NCBI RefSeq assembly: GCF_007004735.1
Contig: NZ_SSNL01000009.1
Span: 1-64,000 of the forward strand
DNA from: Salinigranum halophilum
GTDB lineage: Archaea > Halobacteriota > Halobacteria > Halobacteriales > Haloferacaceae
Length of the DNA stretch: 64,000 nucleotides
Direction: 5' to 3'
Part shown: positions 1 to 7,900 of the stretch, piece after piece
How positions within the stretch are numbered: the stretch's first letter is position 1
How the letters are laid out: each line of letters begins with the position of its first letter
The notes under the pieces: model-generated
The model's database searches: none
What the model saw: the letters and a program-made list of their open reading frames with translations, nothing else
Told to the model about the DNA's origin: nothing
Translations under genes and position numbers: made by a program

Positions 1-2
1 TG

Positions 3-158
3 AACCGCCATGGAAATCGCAACAGCGTCGAACGTATCTTTCGTGAGATAAAACGACGAACTTCTTCGTTCTCAAATACGTTCTCAAACACACGACTGCC
101 GACCGCGGAGTCGTGGCTCAACGCCTTTGCCGTCTGGTGGAATCGACGCCAAAGTTAA
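3..158 (+). pseudogene. 3' end of an IS6-family transposase (copy A), cut by window edge
   Basis: The frame reads the last ~51 residues of an IS6-family transposase, including the region around the catalytic Glu (NSVERIFREIKRR) and ending NRRQS. It closely parallels the end of the complete copy that follows, but differs at several residues (I for V, T for A, WWNRR for WSNRC), so the two copies are related rather than identical. Its terminal sequence (152-165) is identical to the right end of the next copy. Only the 3' part lies in the window. Confidence 0.85.
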
Positions 159-165
159 CACGACC

Positions 166-874
166 GCTACACACGGCCGTGTTAAGTTAGGGATGAGGCG
201 GTTGATGTTCGAATGTTCTATGCCCGAAACCAACCGCCTCAGTGAACCTACTGAGTGGATTGACTTGGAATTTGTGGAGCGACAGCGGACACCCGAGTTC
301 GCGATTCAAGTGGGTATTCAACTCTATCTTGCTGGTCTATCGCTCTCGAATACAAAACAATATCTTGAGAGGTTGGGTGTCAAGCGAAGTCGAACCGCGA
401 TTCACGACTGGGTGCGGAAAGCTGATCTACAGCCCGACTGCGATGTGAGTCCGAATCAGATTGCGGTTGACGAAACGGTGATTCGCGTCAACGGCCAGCG
501 CCACTGGCTGTACGCTGCGGTCGACGCCGAAACGAACCAATTCCTTCACGTACGTCTCTTTCAGACGCGTACAACGCAACTCACCGTTCTGTTTCTTCGT
601 GAACTCCGTGAGAAACAGCAGCTCTCAGACACCACGTTTTTGATCGATGATGCGGCTCATCTCAAAGCTGCACTTGACCGACTCGGCCTCCGATTTCGCG
701 TGAGCCGCCATGGAAATCGGAACAGTGTCGAACGTGTCTTTCGTGAGGTAAAACGACGAACCTCTTCGTTTTCAAATACGTTCTCGAACGCACGGTTGCC
801 GACCGTGGATTCGTGGCTCAAAGCCTTCGCCGTCTGGTCGAATCGATGCCAAAGTTAACACGACCGCTACACAC
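166..874 (+). mobile_element. IS6-family insertion sequence (copy B) with flanking 8-9 bp repeat
   Basis: The left end near 174-188 reads CGGCCGTGTTAAGTT and the right end near 852-866 is its imperfect inverse, AAGTTAACACGACCG. The nine bases GCTACACAC occur both just before the element (166-174) and just after it (866-874). This fits the 8-bp target duplication expected for IS6, with one base shared with the terminus. Copy A ends directly before this repeat, so the two copies lie in tandem, head to tail. Confidence 0.75.
220..858 (+). CDS. IS6-family DDE transposase
   Basis: This 212-residue protein has the size and layout of haloarchaeal IS6 (ISH14/ISH15-type) transposases. An N-terminal helix-turn-helix region is followed by an RNase H-like DDE core, with acidic residues in AVDET, FLIDD and the final NSVERVFREVK block. 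The ATG at 220 (MPETNRLSEP) was chosen because the open frame further upstream only reads out of copy A and the element terminus. ATGs at 193 and 205 are alternatives. It catalyses cointegrate-type transposition of its own element. The frame is intact, so it may be active. Confidence 0.85.
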   Translation: MPETNRLSEPTEWIDLEFVERQRTPEFAIQVGIQLYLAGLSLSNTKQYLERLGVKRSRTAIHDWVRKADLQPDCDVSPNQIAVDETVIRVNGQRHWLYAAVDAETNQFLHVRLFQTRTTQLTVLFLRELREKQQLSDTTFLIDDAAHLKAALDRLGLRFRVSRHGNRNSVERVFREVKRRTSSFSNTFSNARLPTVDSWLKAFAVWSNRCQS

Positions 875-880
875 AGCTCG

Positions 881-2032
881 TCAGGAGCGCAGCGCGTCGA
901 CCGGCCGCTCCGACGCCGCCTTCCAGGCGGGGTACGCGCCCGATGCGAGGCTCACCAGGACGCCGAAGGCGAACGCGCCCACGAGCGTGAGCGCGTTGCG
1001 CGGGACGAGGATCACGTTCAGCGCGATCTGTTCGACGAACGCCCAGAGGGCGAGCGTGACGAGCGCGCTCGCCGCCACGCCCAGGAAGCCGCCGGCGACG
1101 CCCAGCAACCCGGCCTCGACGACGAGCATCGACAACACCTCGCGCTTGTGGACGCCCACCGCCCGGAGGACACCGATCTCCGCGCGGCGCTCGTTGACGC
1201 TCATCAGCATCACGTTGAAGATGCTCACGCCCGCGACGATGAGCGAGACGGCCGCGAGGCCGATGAGAAAGCCGTTGAGCAACGCGAAGAACTCGTTGAT
1301 GCGGTCGAGGACGCTCCCGAGTTCGAAGACCGACACCCGCCGTTCGCGGGCGTTCAACCGCGCTTCGACCTCGCTCGCGACGAACTGCGCGTCGGCCCCC
1401 GAGTCGGCCTGGACGACCACCTGGTCGAACGTCGACTGGACGAACACGTCCGGCGGGAGGACGACCGCGTTGTCCGGGCGGATGGGCGAGATGCTGTCTG
1501 ACTCCGCGAGGACGGCTACCACGCGGTAGCGGTTGGACTCGATCTCGAGCACGGACCCGACCTGGAGGTTCAGTCGCGCGGCCACCTCCCGCCCGACGAT
1601 GGCCCCTTGCCGGTGGGTCTCGGGGAGCGTCCCCGCCTCGGCTTCGAACAGCGCGCGGGGGCGACTCATCCCGTACAGCTGGGCGAAGCTCCTGTCGCTC
1701 CCGCTCGTGACCACCGCCCCGTCCGTCTTGAGCGGGACGACCGCCCCTCGCCCCTCGGCGATGCGTTCGACGGACTGGACGTCGCGCGCCGTGAGCGTCT
1801 CCAGCCCGGAGTCGGCGTTCGGGCTCACGATGACCTGGTTGCCGATGCCGCCGAGTTCGTTCGTCGCCGAGAGTTCGAGGACCGTCCCGAACACCCCCAG
1901 GGTGGCGACGGCGAAGACGCCGATGAGGATGCCGAGCGCCGCCAGGCCGGAGCGGAGACGGGTCCGCGCGAGGTTCCGCCGCGCCAAGAGGAGCGCGGGG
2001 AACCGGCGTTCGAGCGCGGCGAGGCGGCTCAC
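881..2032 (-). CDS. ABC transporter permease, MacB/FtsX type
   Basis: This 383-residue membrane protein has the MacB/LolCE/FtsX architecture. An N-terminal TM segment (about residues 28-50, ALGILIGVFAVATLG) is followed by a large extracytoplasmic domain of ~190 residues and three C-terminal TM segments (about 250-375). The GTG start overlaps the stop of the upstream ATPase gene by four bases, so the two are translationally coupled and very likely form one transporter. The CARDB-type secreted protein is the third gene. Mechanotransmission-type export or release of an envelope substrate is an inference from the family; the substrate is unknown. Confidence 0.85.
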   Translation of the reverse strand: MSRLAALERRFPALLLARRNLARTRLRSGLAALGILIGVFAVATLGVFGTVLELSATNELGGIGNQVIVSPNADSGLETLTARDVQSVERIAEGRGAVVPLKTDGAVVTSGSDRSFAQLYGMSRPRALFEAEAGTLPETHRQGAIVGREVAARLNLQVGSVLEIESNRYRVVAVLAESDSISPIRPDNAVVLPPDVFVQSTFDQVVVQADSGADAQFVASEVEARLNARERRVSVFELGSVLDRINEFFALLNGFLIGLAAVSLIVAGVSIFNVMLMSVNERRAEIGVLRAVGVHKREVLSMLVVEAGLLGVAGGFLGVAASALVTLALWAFVEQIALNVILVPRNALTLVGAFAFGVLVSLASGAYPAWKAASERPVDALRS

Positions 2033-2790
2033 GACTCGCCTCCCGTCTCGCCGTCGGCGACGGTTCCGCCGACGTCCGCCTGACTGGTGCCGGCGACGGT
2101 CCGCTCACCCGAGGCGACCTCCCGGAGGTGTCCGTCGACGAGTTCGACCACCCGGTCGGTGTACTCGGTGACGAGCGGGTCGTGCGTCACGGCGACGACG
2201 GCGACCCCCTCGTCACAGATGCCTCGGAGTTCCTCCAGCACGGCCCGGCCGGTCTCGCGGTCGAGGTTGCCGGTGGGCTCGTCCGCGAGGACCACCGCCG
2301 GCTCGTTGACGAGCGCGCGGGCGATGGCGACCCGCTGCTGTTGGCCGCCACTCAACTGCTTGGGGCGGTGGTCGAGGCGGCCGCCGAGGTCGACCCGTTC
2401 GAGGAGGTCCCGCGCGCGGGTCATGCCCTCGGGGTCTCGTGCGAACAGCGTCGGGAGTTCGACGTTCTCGGCGGCGGTCAGCGTCGGCACGAGGTGAAAG
2501 TCCTGGAAGACGAAGCCGATGGCCGTCCGCCTGGCGTCGGTGAGTTCCACGTCGGAGAGCGTCGTGACGTCCCGTCCGTGGAGGCGGACGACCCCCTCGG
2601 AGGGGGCGTCCAGCAACCCGAGCACGTTCAGCATCGTCGACTTCCCGGAGCCGGAGGGGCCGACGACGGCGAGGAACTCCCCCGCTTCGATCGAGAGGTC
2701 GACGTCGACGAGCGCCTCGACGATTTCACCGCCGTTCTCGTAGCGTTTGGTGACGCCGACGAGTTCGAGCGGCGGGGCTGGCTCGCTCAT
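2029..2790 (-). CDS. ABC transporter ATP-binding protein, LolD/MacB type
   Basis: The protein has about 253 residues with all ABC ATPase motifs: Walker A GPSGSGKST, the signature LSGGQQQR, Walker B VVLADEPTGNLD and the switch histidine in VTHD. The GxLGLLD-like stretch and the overall length match the LolD/MacB/FtsE branch, which pairs with FtsX-type permeases such as the next gene. The ATG at 2790 (MSEPAPPLELVGV) was preferred over the longer frame because it forms a 4-nt ATGA overlap with the stop of the preceding gene and gives the standard N terminus. Confidence 0.92.
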   Translation of the reverse strand: MSEPAPPLELVGVTKRYENGGEIVEALVDVDLSIEAGEFLAVVGPSGSGKSTMLNVLGLLDAPSEGVVRLHGRDVTTLSDVELTDARRTAIGFVFQDFHLVPTLTAAENVELPTLFARDPEGMTRARDLLERVDLGGRLDHRPKQLSGGQQQRVAIARALVNEPAVVLADEPTGNLDRETGRAVLEELRGICDEGVAVVAVTHDPLVTEYTDRVVELVDGHLREVASGERTVAGTSQADVGGTVADGETGGES

Positions 2791-4343
2791 CGCGTTCGGA
2801 CCACGACGACGGCTGCAGCGGTGACTGCCACGCCGACGACGCCCAGCCACAGCGAGAGCGGGGCGCTTCGGTCGGGCTGGCCGTCGCGCTCGACGCCCGA
2901 CAACGGGAGTTCGACCCGCTCCTCGCGGGTGTCGCCGTCGACGGTGTACGTCACGACGACCGGGACCGACGTGGCGTTCGCGTCGACGCGGGCGGTCAAC
3001 TCGAAGGGGGCGAACTCGCTCCCCTCGATGGTCCCGACGAAGTAGTCCCGCTGGGGGTACGCCGGCGTGACGCCCGGTGCCTCGCCGACAGCGACGACGA
3101 GCCCCGTGACACTTCCGCGACCCACGTTGCCAGCGTTGCCCGACACGCTGAGGACGCCGTCCTCGAGGACGAGGTCGACGCCGGTGAGCCGCACCTCACC
3201 CGTTCGCGGGCGGAAGTCGAACCGGCCCGTCGCGGTCGACGAGTCGGCACCGACGTCGTAGCTCACGTCGACCCGGAGGTCGCCGCCGGGCGCGCGTTCG
3301 AGCGGCACGGTCACCGTCGCCTCCTCGCCGGGGGCGAGCGGCCCGGGGACGCCCACGCGGGCGAGCGCCGTCTCCCCGTCTCCGCTGCCGACTCGCGGCG
3401 TCGCGACGATGCGCGAGATGGGGGCGTTCCCGAAGTTGGTGACGGTCACCGAGACGCGCGCGGCGGCCTCCTCGCCGTCCTGGTCGCGGGTGGTGTCGCC
3501 GCCGGCCCCGGCTCCGCCGCCGAGCAGCACGCCCAACTGGCCCGCTGCGGGCTGTTGACCCCCGTCTTCCTCCGGGGGCACGGTCGTGACGCGGACCCCC
3601 ACGTCGTCTTCGAGCGGGTCGACCGCGACGGGGTGTTCGTACGTCTCCGTCGCGCGCGTGCCGCTTGCGGTCGTGTAGTCGACGTCGACGCGAAGCGACG
3701 AGTCACCGGCTCGCGCCGCGCGGACGGAGAAGTTGAGCCCCTCCCCCGCGCCGGCGTCGAGCGACGCGACCGTCCGCCGCGCGACGACCGCCTCGCCGTT
3801 CGGGGTCGACAGCGAGACGACGACGTTCCGCAGGGTGTCCGTCGTGGGGTTCGAGACCGTCACGCCGACGTCGGTCTCGGTCCCCGCGACGAGTTCCGTG
3901 ACGTTGAGTTCGACGAGCGGCGCTGCGGACTCCACGACCAGCGAGAGCGGACGGGTCGCCTCGACGCGCTCGTTCCCCTCGTCGCTCCCGATAACCTGGA
4001 TCGCGAGGTCGCGCTGGCCGGCGTCGGCGAACCGGGTCGTGAGCGGGACCGAGAGCGTACCGCCGGCCGAGAGCGCTCCCGGGTCGTTGCTGCGGGCGAT
4101 GACGTCGCCGTCGTCGACGAGGCGGACCTCGCTGACCTCGACGGCGCTGGGGCTCCCCCCACCGTTCGAGACCGTCACCGTCACGGTCACCGGCGCACCG
4201 GTCACGGGCGTTCCGGGCGTGACGGTCACGTCGGAGACCGTGAGTCGAGCGTCGGGGACCGCCCCGACCACGCCCACGGCAGGAGCGAACACAGAGACGA
4301 CGAGGAGGAACACACCGACGACCGCCCTAGAGGACATCGACAT
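2787..4343 (-). CDS. Secreted CARDB-like protein with C-terminal membrane anchor
   Basis: The protein has 518 residues. An N-terminal signal peptide (VVGVFLLVVSVFAPAVGVVGA) is followed by several beta-rich repeats of the CARDB/S-layer-associated type (VTVTVSNGGGSPSAVEV, VGVTVSNPTTDTLRNV, VSVTVTNFGNAPISRI) and a single TM helix close to the C terminus (LWLGVVGVAVTAAAVVVV) ending in Arg. It is therefore probably anchored on the outside of the membrane. It is the first gene of the operon with the ABC ATPase and permease, a pairing common in haloarchaea. A role as substrate-recognising or envelope partner is an inference. Confidence 0.75.
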   Translation of the reverse strand: MSMSSRAVVGVFLLVVSVFAPAVGVVGAVPDARLTVSDVTVTPGTPVTGAPVTVTVTVSNGGGSPSAVEVSEVRLVDDGDVIARSNDPGALSAGGTLSVPLTTRFADAGQRDLAIQVIGSDEGNERVEATRPLSLVVESAAPLVELNVTELVAGTETDVGVTVSNPTTDTLRNVVVSLSTPNGEAVVARRTVASLDAGAGEGLNFSVRAARAGDSSLRVDVDYTTASGTRATETYEHPVAVDPLEDDVGVRVTTVPPEEDGGQQPAAGQLGVLLGGGAGAGGDTTRDQDGEEAAARVSVTVTNFGNAPISRIVATPRVGSGDGETALARVGVPGPLAPGEEATVTVPLERAPGGDLRVDVSYDVGADSSTATGRFDFRPRTGEVRLTGVDLVLEDGVLSVSGNAGNVGRGSVTGLVVAVGEAPGVTPAYPQRDYFVGTIEGSEFAPFELTARVDANATSVPVVVTYTVDGDTREERVELPLSGVERDGQPDRSAPLSLWLGVVGVAVTAAAVVVVRTR

Positions 4344-4525
4344 CTATCGACCTGGCTAGCGGTGGCCCGAGCAAAAGACTGTCGGGCGTTCGCACGCGGC
4401 CTCTCACCGTGTCGGTCGTGGTAACGAAGTCTTCTGGAAGGGTGGCCGAACAATCGAGGTACACGTTCTTTTCGGACTCGTTGCGGAAACGATTTGATGC
4501 TGCCGACGAGAGATGTGGGTAGTAT
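4344..4525. other. Intergenic region between the ABC operon and ISH3
   Basis: This short stretch carries the upstream region of the minus-strand ABC operon. I see no further gene in it. It ends with the AGTAT copy that flanks the ISH3 element. Confidence 0.6.
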
Positions 4526-4637
4526 CAGTACCTCACAAAGGATCCTCGGCTAGCTGTTTCTGAAGCCTGAGTTCTGTGGCGGAGCGGTTGCACTGGCGGT
4601 CTCGACGTGAGAATTTTGGGCGAACCGATGGAGAGCT

Positions 4638-4678
4638 GTCGCTGTCGGCGGCGGCTGCCGCCGACGCGACAGCGTCGC
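4638..4678. repeat. Nested GC-rich palindrome inside ISH3
   Basis: The outer arms CGCTGTCG and CGACAGCG enclose an inner GGCGGC/GCCGCC stem with a very short loop. It lies downstream of the transposase stop. A transcript hairpin or terminator is possible, but the function is not shown. Confidence 0.5.
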
Positions 4679-4709
4679 CACTCACACCGCTGGCTAGCCC
4701 GATGGGAGA

Positions 4710-5876
4710 TTACCGGCTAAACCGGTCGTCCGGTGGTCGGTTTGCGGGGACGGCCCGACGCGTCGCGAGGGCCGTCCACGCTGCTCGTCGCATCATGTTG
4801 GTGAACTCCTTGTACGACCACTCCCAGAGGCGACGCCCCCCACGGCGGGGCGTCGCCACGTATTCCCAGTGCAGATACCGCCACACGTTCTGTAACAGCA
4901 AACTCACCACGACGTACAACAGCCGTACGACCGGATTCTGTGTCGTAGTCGTCGCAATCGTTTGCTCGGAGAGCCGGTAGCTCGCCTCGATACCGAAGCG
5001 TTTCGCGTAGTGGTATCGAGCCTCGCGTGGTGAGTTGATGAACGGCGCGTCAGCGGCGTAGCCGTGACGCGCCACCCCATGCTCGTCGTACCGCCCGTTC
5101 TGGTAGGTACAGTCGATGTAGACGGGAAACTCGACGGTCCAGCTGTGACCGTCGAGCTTCGCCGTCATGTCGTGCTGAATTACACGACTCCAGCCTTCCG
5201 AGAGTTCTCGCTTGATCGTCCGTCCCCAGCGGACGATCGGCATGACGTACGCGTGATTGTGTGCCTGAAGCAGCGTTAAACACTTGCTGTCGTCGAATTC
5301 GCGGTCAAGGTAGACGGCCTTGACGTTGAGGTCAAGGCCGTCGAGAATACCGAGAAACTCTGCGAGGACGCTGCTGGCGGTGTCGCCGTCTTCGAGACGG
5401 CGCACCGCCAGCGTGTAGCGTTTGTTCTTCACGCGTGGGTACAGTGTCGCGTACGCGTGGAACGCGGTGGTTCCACGCTTCGCTTCCGAGTGGTAGAGGC
5501 CCTCTGTGTCGTCTTCGTCACCGTAGTAGGGTCGCAGGTGGAGGTCCGCAACGACCTCCACCTGCTCGGGGAGGACGTCGAGAACGTCTTTCTGGAGGAG
5601 CGTGTTGCCGATTTGTTCGAGCGTCTCGAGGTCGAACTTGGTGCGGAGATGGTAGAGAACCGAGTTTTCGTGGGGCGCATCTTCGCTTCTCTTGCAGTGC
5701 GTCGAGACTGAGGTCCCGTCGGCGCACGCGCCGACGAGGACCTCGTAGATATCTTCAGCGTCGAGTTCAGCGTTTTCAGCGAGTGTGAGAGCAACTTCCT
5801 CGTCAAGGGAGTTGACGAGGAAGTTAAGAAGCTGGTCCTCGTGGATTTCACCGTCTGCTTGCTGGGTTTTGAACAC
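4710..5876 (-). CDS. ISH3-family transposase
   Basis: The start is taken at the GTG giving (V)FKTQQADGEIHEDQ, the N terminus usual in this family; an open frame runs nine codons further upstream. The ~388-residue protein has the ISH3 DDE core: Asp in VVADLHLRPYYG, Asp in VYLDREFDDSK and Glu in GIEASYRLSEQ, followed by the basic C terminus RRAVPANRPPDDRFSR. No internal stop or frameshift is present and the terminal repeats are intact, so the element may be active. The product moves its own element by cut-and-paste. Confidence 0.9.
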   Translation of the reverse strand: MFKTQQADGEIHEDQLLNFLVNSLDEEVALTLAENAELDAEDIYEVLVGACADGTSVSTHCKRSEDAPHENSVLYHLRTKFDLETLEQIGNTLLQKDVLDVLPEQVEVVADLHLRPYYGDEDDTEGLYHSEAKRGTTAFHAYATLYPRVKNKRYTLAVRRLEDGDTASSVLAEFLGILDGLDLNVKAVYLDREFDDSKCLTLLQAHNHAYVMPIVRWGRTIKRELSEGWSRVIQHDMTAKLDGHSWTVEFPVYIDCTYQNGRYDEHGVARHGYAADAPFINSPREARYHYAKRFGIEASYRLSEQTIATTTTQNPVVRLLYVVVSLLLQNVWRYLHWEYVATPRRGGRRLWEWSYKEFTNMMRRAAWTALATRRAVPANRPPDDRFSR

Positions 5877-6154
5877 ACCTTCTGCAAGCAGACGTCTCAA
5901 CTAACCGGCTTTGTGATGTACTGAGTATAGGATCCGGCGTGAAGAACCCAATCGCGGGCGATAACATCACTTGACCTCCTCCCGCGCGTAAAGTCGCGGG
6001 AATCCCACCATGGGATTTCAGGCCGAGCGCGGCCCTAAGGTTTCAAACTAGGTAGCAAGGCGGATTCCCCGCCCCACCGTGGGCGGGGAGGAAGCCGACG
6101 CCCGCTGCCACAAACCCACCAACCAGTAAGTACCTTTACCATCTATTGAAACTC

Positions 6155-7372
6155 GTGGCGGACGACTACCTGAGACGCACCGCAATCACCCGCCCCATCC
6201 TCACCCACGAGCAGAAGCAACTGCTCGATGCTACCATCAACGAGTGGAAAACTGCCTGCAACACCAGCAGCCAGATCGGATGGGAACACGGTGAAACGCG
6301 GAAGACGTACCTCCAAGACCTCGCCTACGGCGATGTGCGAGAGGAAACGCGTCTCGGGAGTCAGCACGCAATCCTCGCCACCCACCAAGCCGCAGCCGCA
6401 CTCTCCGGCGTCGAAGAAATCAAAGAACTGGACGAGGAGTACAAGACATCACGTCCGGAGTTCACCGCCGAGACAGTGAAATACGACACCCGGACGATGA
6501 CGATATTCGACGACGGAACAGTCTCACTCTCAACGGTTGACAACCGTATTCGGTGCGATCTCGCGTTGCCCGACGACGAAGATGGCTACCAACACCAGTA
6601 CCTCAACCACGAGGACTGGGAACTCACCGAATCCACGCTTTCTCGGCGTGATGGCGACTACTACCTGCATCTCGGCTTTCGCAAACCGAAGCCCGAGAAA
6701 CAGGTCGAACAACAGGGCGACGACGAGGACAGGACAGTTCTCGGCGTTGACCTCGGTATCGTCAACATCGCCACCACCAGTACGGCGTACTTCGCGTCCG
6801 GCAGGGAACTTCGACACCGCCATCGGGAATTCGAGGGGATACGTGGCAACCTCCAACAGACTGGTACACAATCCGCACATCGGACGATTCAGCAGATGAG
6901 CGGTAGGGAATCCCGATACGTTCGAGACGTCCTCCACCGCGTGGCCAACGACATCATCGAGGAAGCACTGGAGCATAACTGCGAGTACATCACCTTTGAG
7001 AACCTGAGACACATCAGGGAACGTGCGCCGCCGGTGAAAGAGTTCCACCAGTGGGCGCACCGCCAGCTCGTTGACCTCGTGGAGTACAAGGCTGACGCCG
7101 AAGGCATCAGTGTTGAGTACGTTGATCCGGAGAACACGAGTCGGCGGTGTCCCGAGTGTGGACACACTAGCGAAGGCAATCGCGTCGGGCAGGCGGAGTT
7201 CGAGTGCGAGAAGTGTGGTGCGACAGCGAATGCGGACTATGTTGGAGCGAAAAATGTTGGATGGCGGTACGTCCGTCGCGGCCTACAGTCGTCGCGGCGG
7301 ACGGGCGACAGTCAACTCGCCCTGAAGTCAGGAACAGTGACGCCGAACCGGGGATTCGTCCCGTCCGACTAA
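6155..7372 (+). CDS. tnpB: TnpB, RNA-guided RuvC nuclease of IS200/IS605
   Basis: The protein has about 405 residues with all three RuvC acidic residues: D199 (GVDLGIVNIATT), E282 (ITFENLRHIRE) and D361 (NADYVGAKNVG). A zinc ribbon sits between the second and third (C332/C335 in CPECG, C351/C354 in CEKCG). By analogy with characterised TnpB proteins it would be guided by an omega-RNA made from the 3' end of the gene and the right end. The GTG at 6155 (MADDYLRRTAITR) was chosen as start; a TTG at 6146 is possible. The gene is intact. Confidence 0.9.
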   Translation: MADDYLRRTAITRPILTHEQKQLLDATINEWKTACNTSSQIGWEHGETRKTYLQDLAYGDVREETRLGSQHAILATHQAAAALSGVEEIKELDEEYKTSRPEFTAETVKYDTRTMTIFDDGTVSLSTVDNRIRCDLALPDDEDGYQHQYLNHEDWELTESTLSRRDGDYYLHLGFRKPKPEKQVEQQGDDEDRTVLGVDLGIVNIATTSTAYFASGRELRHRHREFEGIRGNLQQTGTQSAHRTIQQMSGRESRYVRDVLHRVANDIIEEALEHNCEYITFENLRHIRERAPPVKEFHQWAHRQLVDLVEYKADAEGISVEYVDPENTSRRCPECGHTSEGNRVGQAEFECEKCGATANADYVGAKNVGWRYVRRGLQSSRRTGDSQLALKSGTVTPNRGFVPSD

Positions 7373-7435
7373 CCACAGTCGGGAGAGGCCGAGTTCACTG
7401 ACAAGCCCCGCGCCACCGTGCGCGGGGCAGTTGAC
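7330..7435 (+). ncRNA. Predicted omega-RNA scaffold region of the first TnpB element
   Basis: In the IS200/IS605 superfamily the tnpB guide RNA derives from the 3' end of tnpB through the right end. Here the stop at 7372 is followed by a structured stretch with the stable hairpin at 7405-7428, ending at TTGAC. The guide would be read from the flanking DNA after 7435. Start and processing are unknown. Confidence 0.4.
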
Positions 7436-7438
7436 GCC

Positions 7439-7832
7439 ACTCCCGCTGTTCAGGATTCGGTTGTGCGGGCAACCAGAGGTGGTAGTCGTCGTGATGCGGG
7501 ATTTTGACGTACCACTCAATTGCGTTCTGTGGTTTGTGGTCGAGCTTCGGGCCTTCGTTCGTGAAGCGGACAGGGTGGTCGTCGTGAAGCCCTTTGGCGT
7601 CGTAGCTCCCGCCACAGAGTTGTGGGACGTACTTCTTGAGCGCGTTCTTCGCATACCCACTCAGGTCGTAGTTGACCACCACGTCGTTGGCCGCTGACTG
7701 CGTGGTGCAGTTGGCGTTGAACGCGGCTTCGAGCGCGTCTTGGTACGCCCGTTTCGTCTCACAGAGTTTGCGGTGCTTGTGGGCGTTCGGCTCCACAAGC
7801 TGGAGTTCCAGCGTCTCGGTGAGTTCGGTCAC
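7439..7832 (-). pseudogene. tnpB: tnpB, 5' part only, truncated at the junction with the neighbouring element
   Basis: From a GTG start at 7832 the frame encodes the first ~130 residues of a haloarchaeal TnpB (TELTETLELQLVEPNAHKH) up to about NPEQREW. It then runs into the right end of the first element and stops at 7395. The whole RuvC and zinc-ribbon region is absent, and no remainder is visible on the far side of the first element, so this was a deletion or rearrangement rather than a clean insertion. It lies directly downstream of its tnpA partner. It cannot encode a nuclease. Confidence 0.85.
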
Positions 7833-7850
7833 TGTTCGTCCTCCTCGTGG

Positions 7851-7900
7851 CGTTGCCAGATGTAATCTGGCAGGCAGCCAGAACTCATGAGTTCTGGCAA
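7851..7900. repeat. 50-bp double-hairpin insertion at the tnpA/tnpB junction
   Basis: Two palindromes stand side by side: GCCAGA-TGTAA-TCTGGC and GCCAGAACTCATGAGTTCTGGC. Removing 50 bp restores a family-typical tnpA C terminus (QRHEEDEQ) whose stop overlaps the GTG of tnpB. With the insertion, tnpA ends early as QRCQNS. The exact ends are ambiguous by two bases because CG is present on both sides. Confidence 0.7.

Larger units (their letters stand above)
4526..5923 (-). mobile_element. ISH3-family insertion sequence, complete, with 5-bp target duplication
   Basis: The terminal inverted repeats are CAGTACCTCACAAAG (4526-4540) and CTTTGTGATGTACTG (5909-5923), which match at all but one or two positions. 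The pentamer AGTAT lies immediately outside both ends (4521-4525 and 5924-5928), which is a 5-bp target-site duplication as expected for ISH3. The total length of 1398 bp is typical. The single transposase gene is on the minus strand. A strong GC-rich palindrome lies between the transposase stop and the 4526 end. Confidence 0.92.
5976..7435 (+). mobile_element. IS1341-type (tnpB-only IS200/IS605) element
   Basis: The pentamer TTGAC stands just before the left end (5971-5975) and again as the last bases of the right end (7431-7435), as expected for the left and right cleavage sites of this superfamily. The left end has a subterminal hairpin (5980-6001, TCCCGCG/CGCGGGA). The right end has the hairpin GCCCCGCGC...GCGCGGGGC (7405-7428). 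The only gene is tnpB. On its right side the element abuts the truncated tnpB of the next, oppositely oriented element. Confidence 0.8.

Noticed and set aside
127-219. N-terminal extension of the IS6 transposase frame
   Set aside because: It reads through the end of copy A and the terminal repeat of copy B, so it is an artefact of the tandem arrangement. The start was set at 220.
881-4343. Long opposite-strand and alternative-frame open frames across the ABC operon and similar GC-rich genes
   Set aside because: High GC at third positions opens antisense frames. Their products are Arg/Pro/Ser-rich low-complexity chains without motifs, while the chosen frames carry full family signatures.
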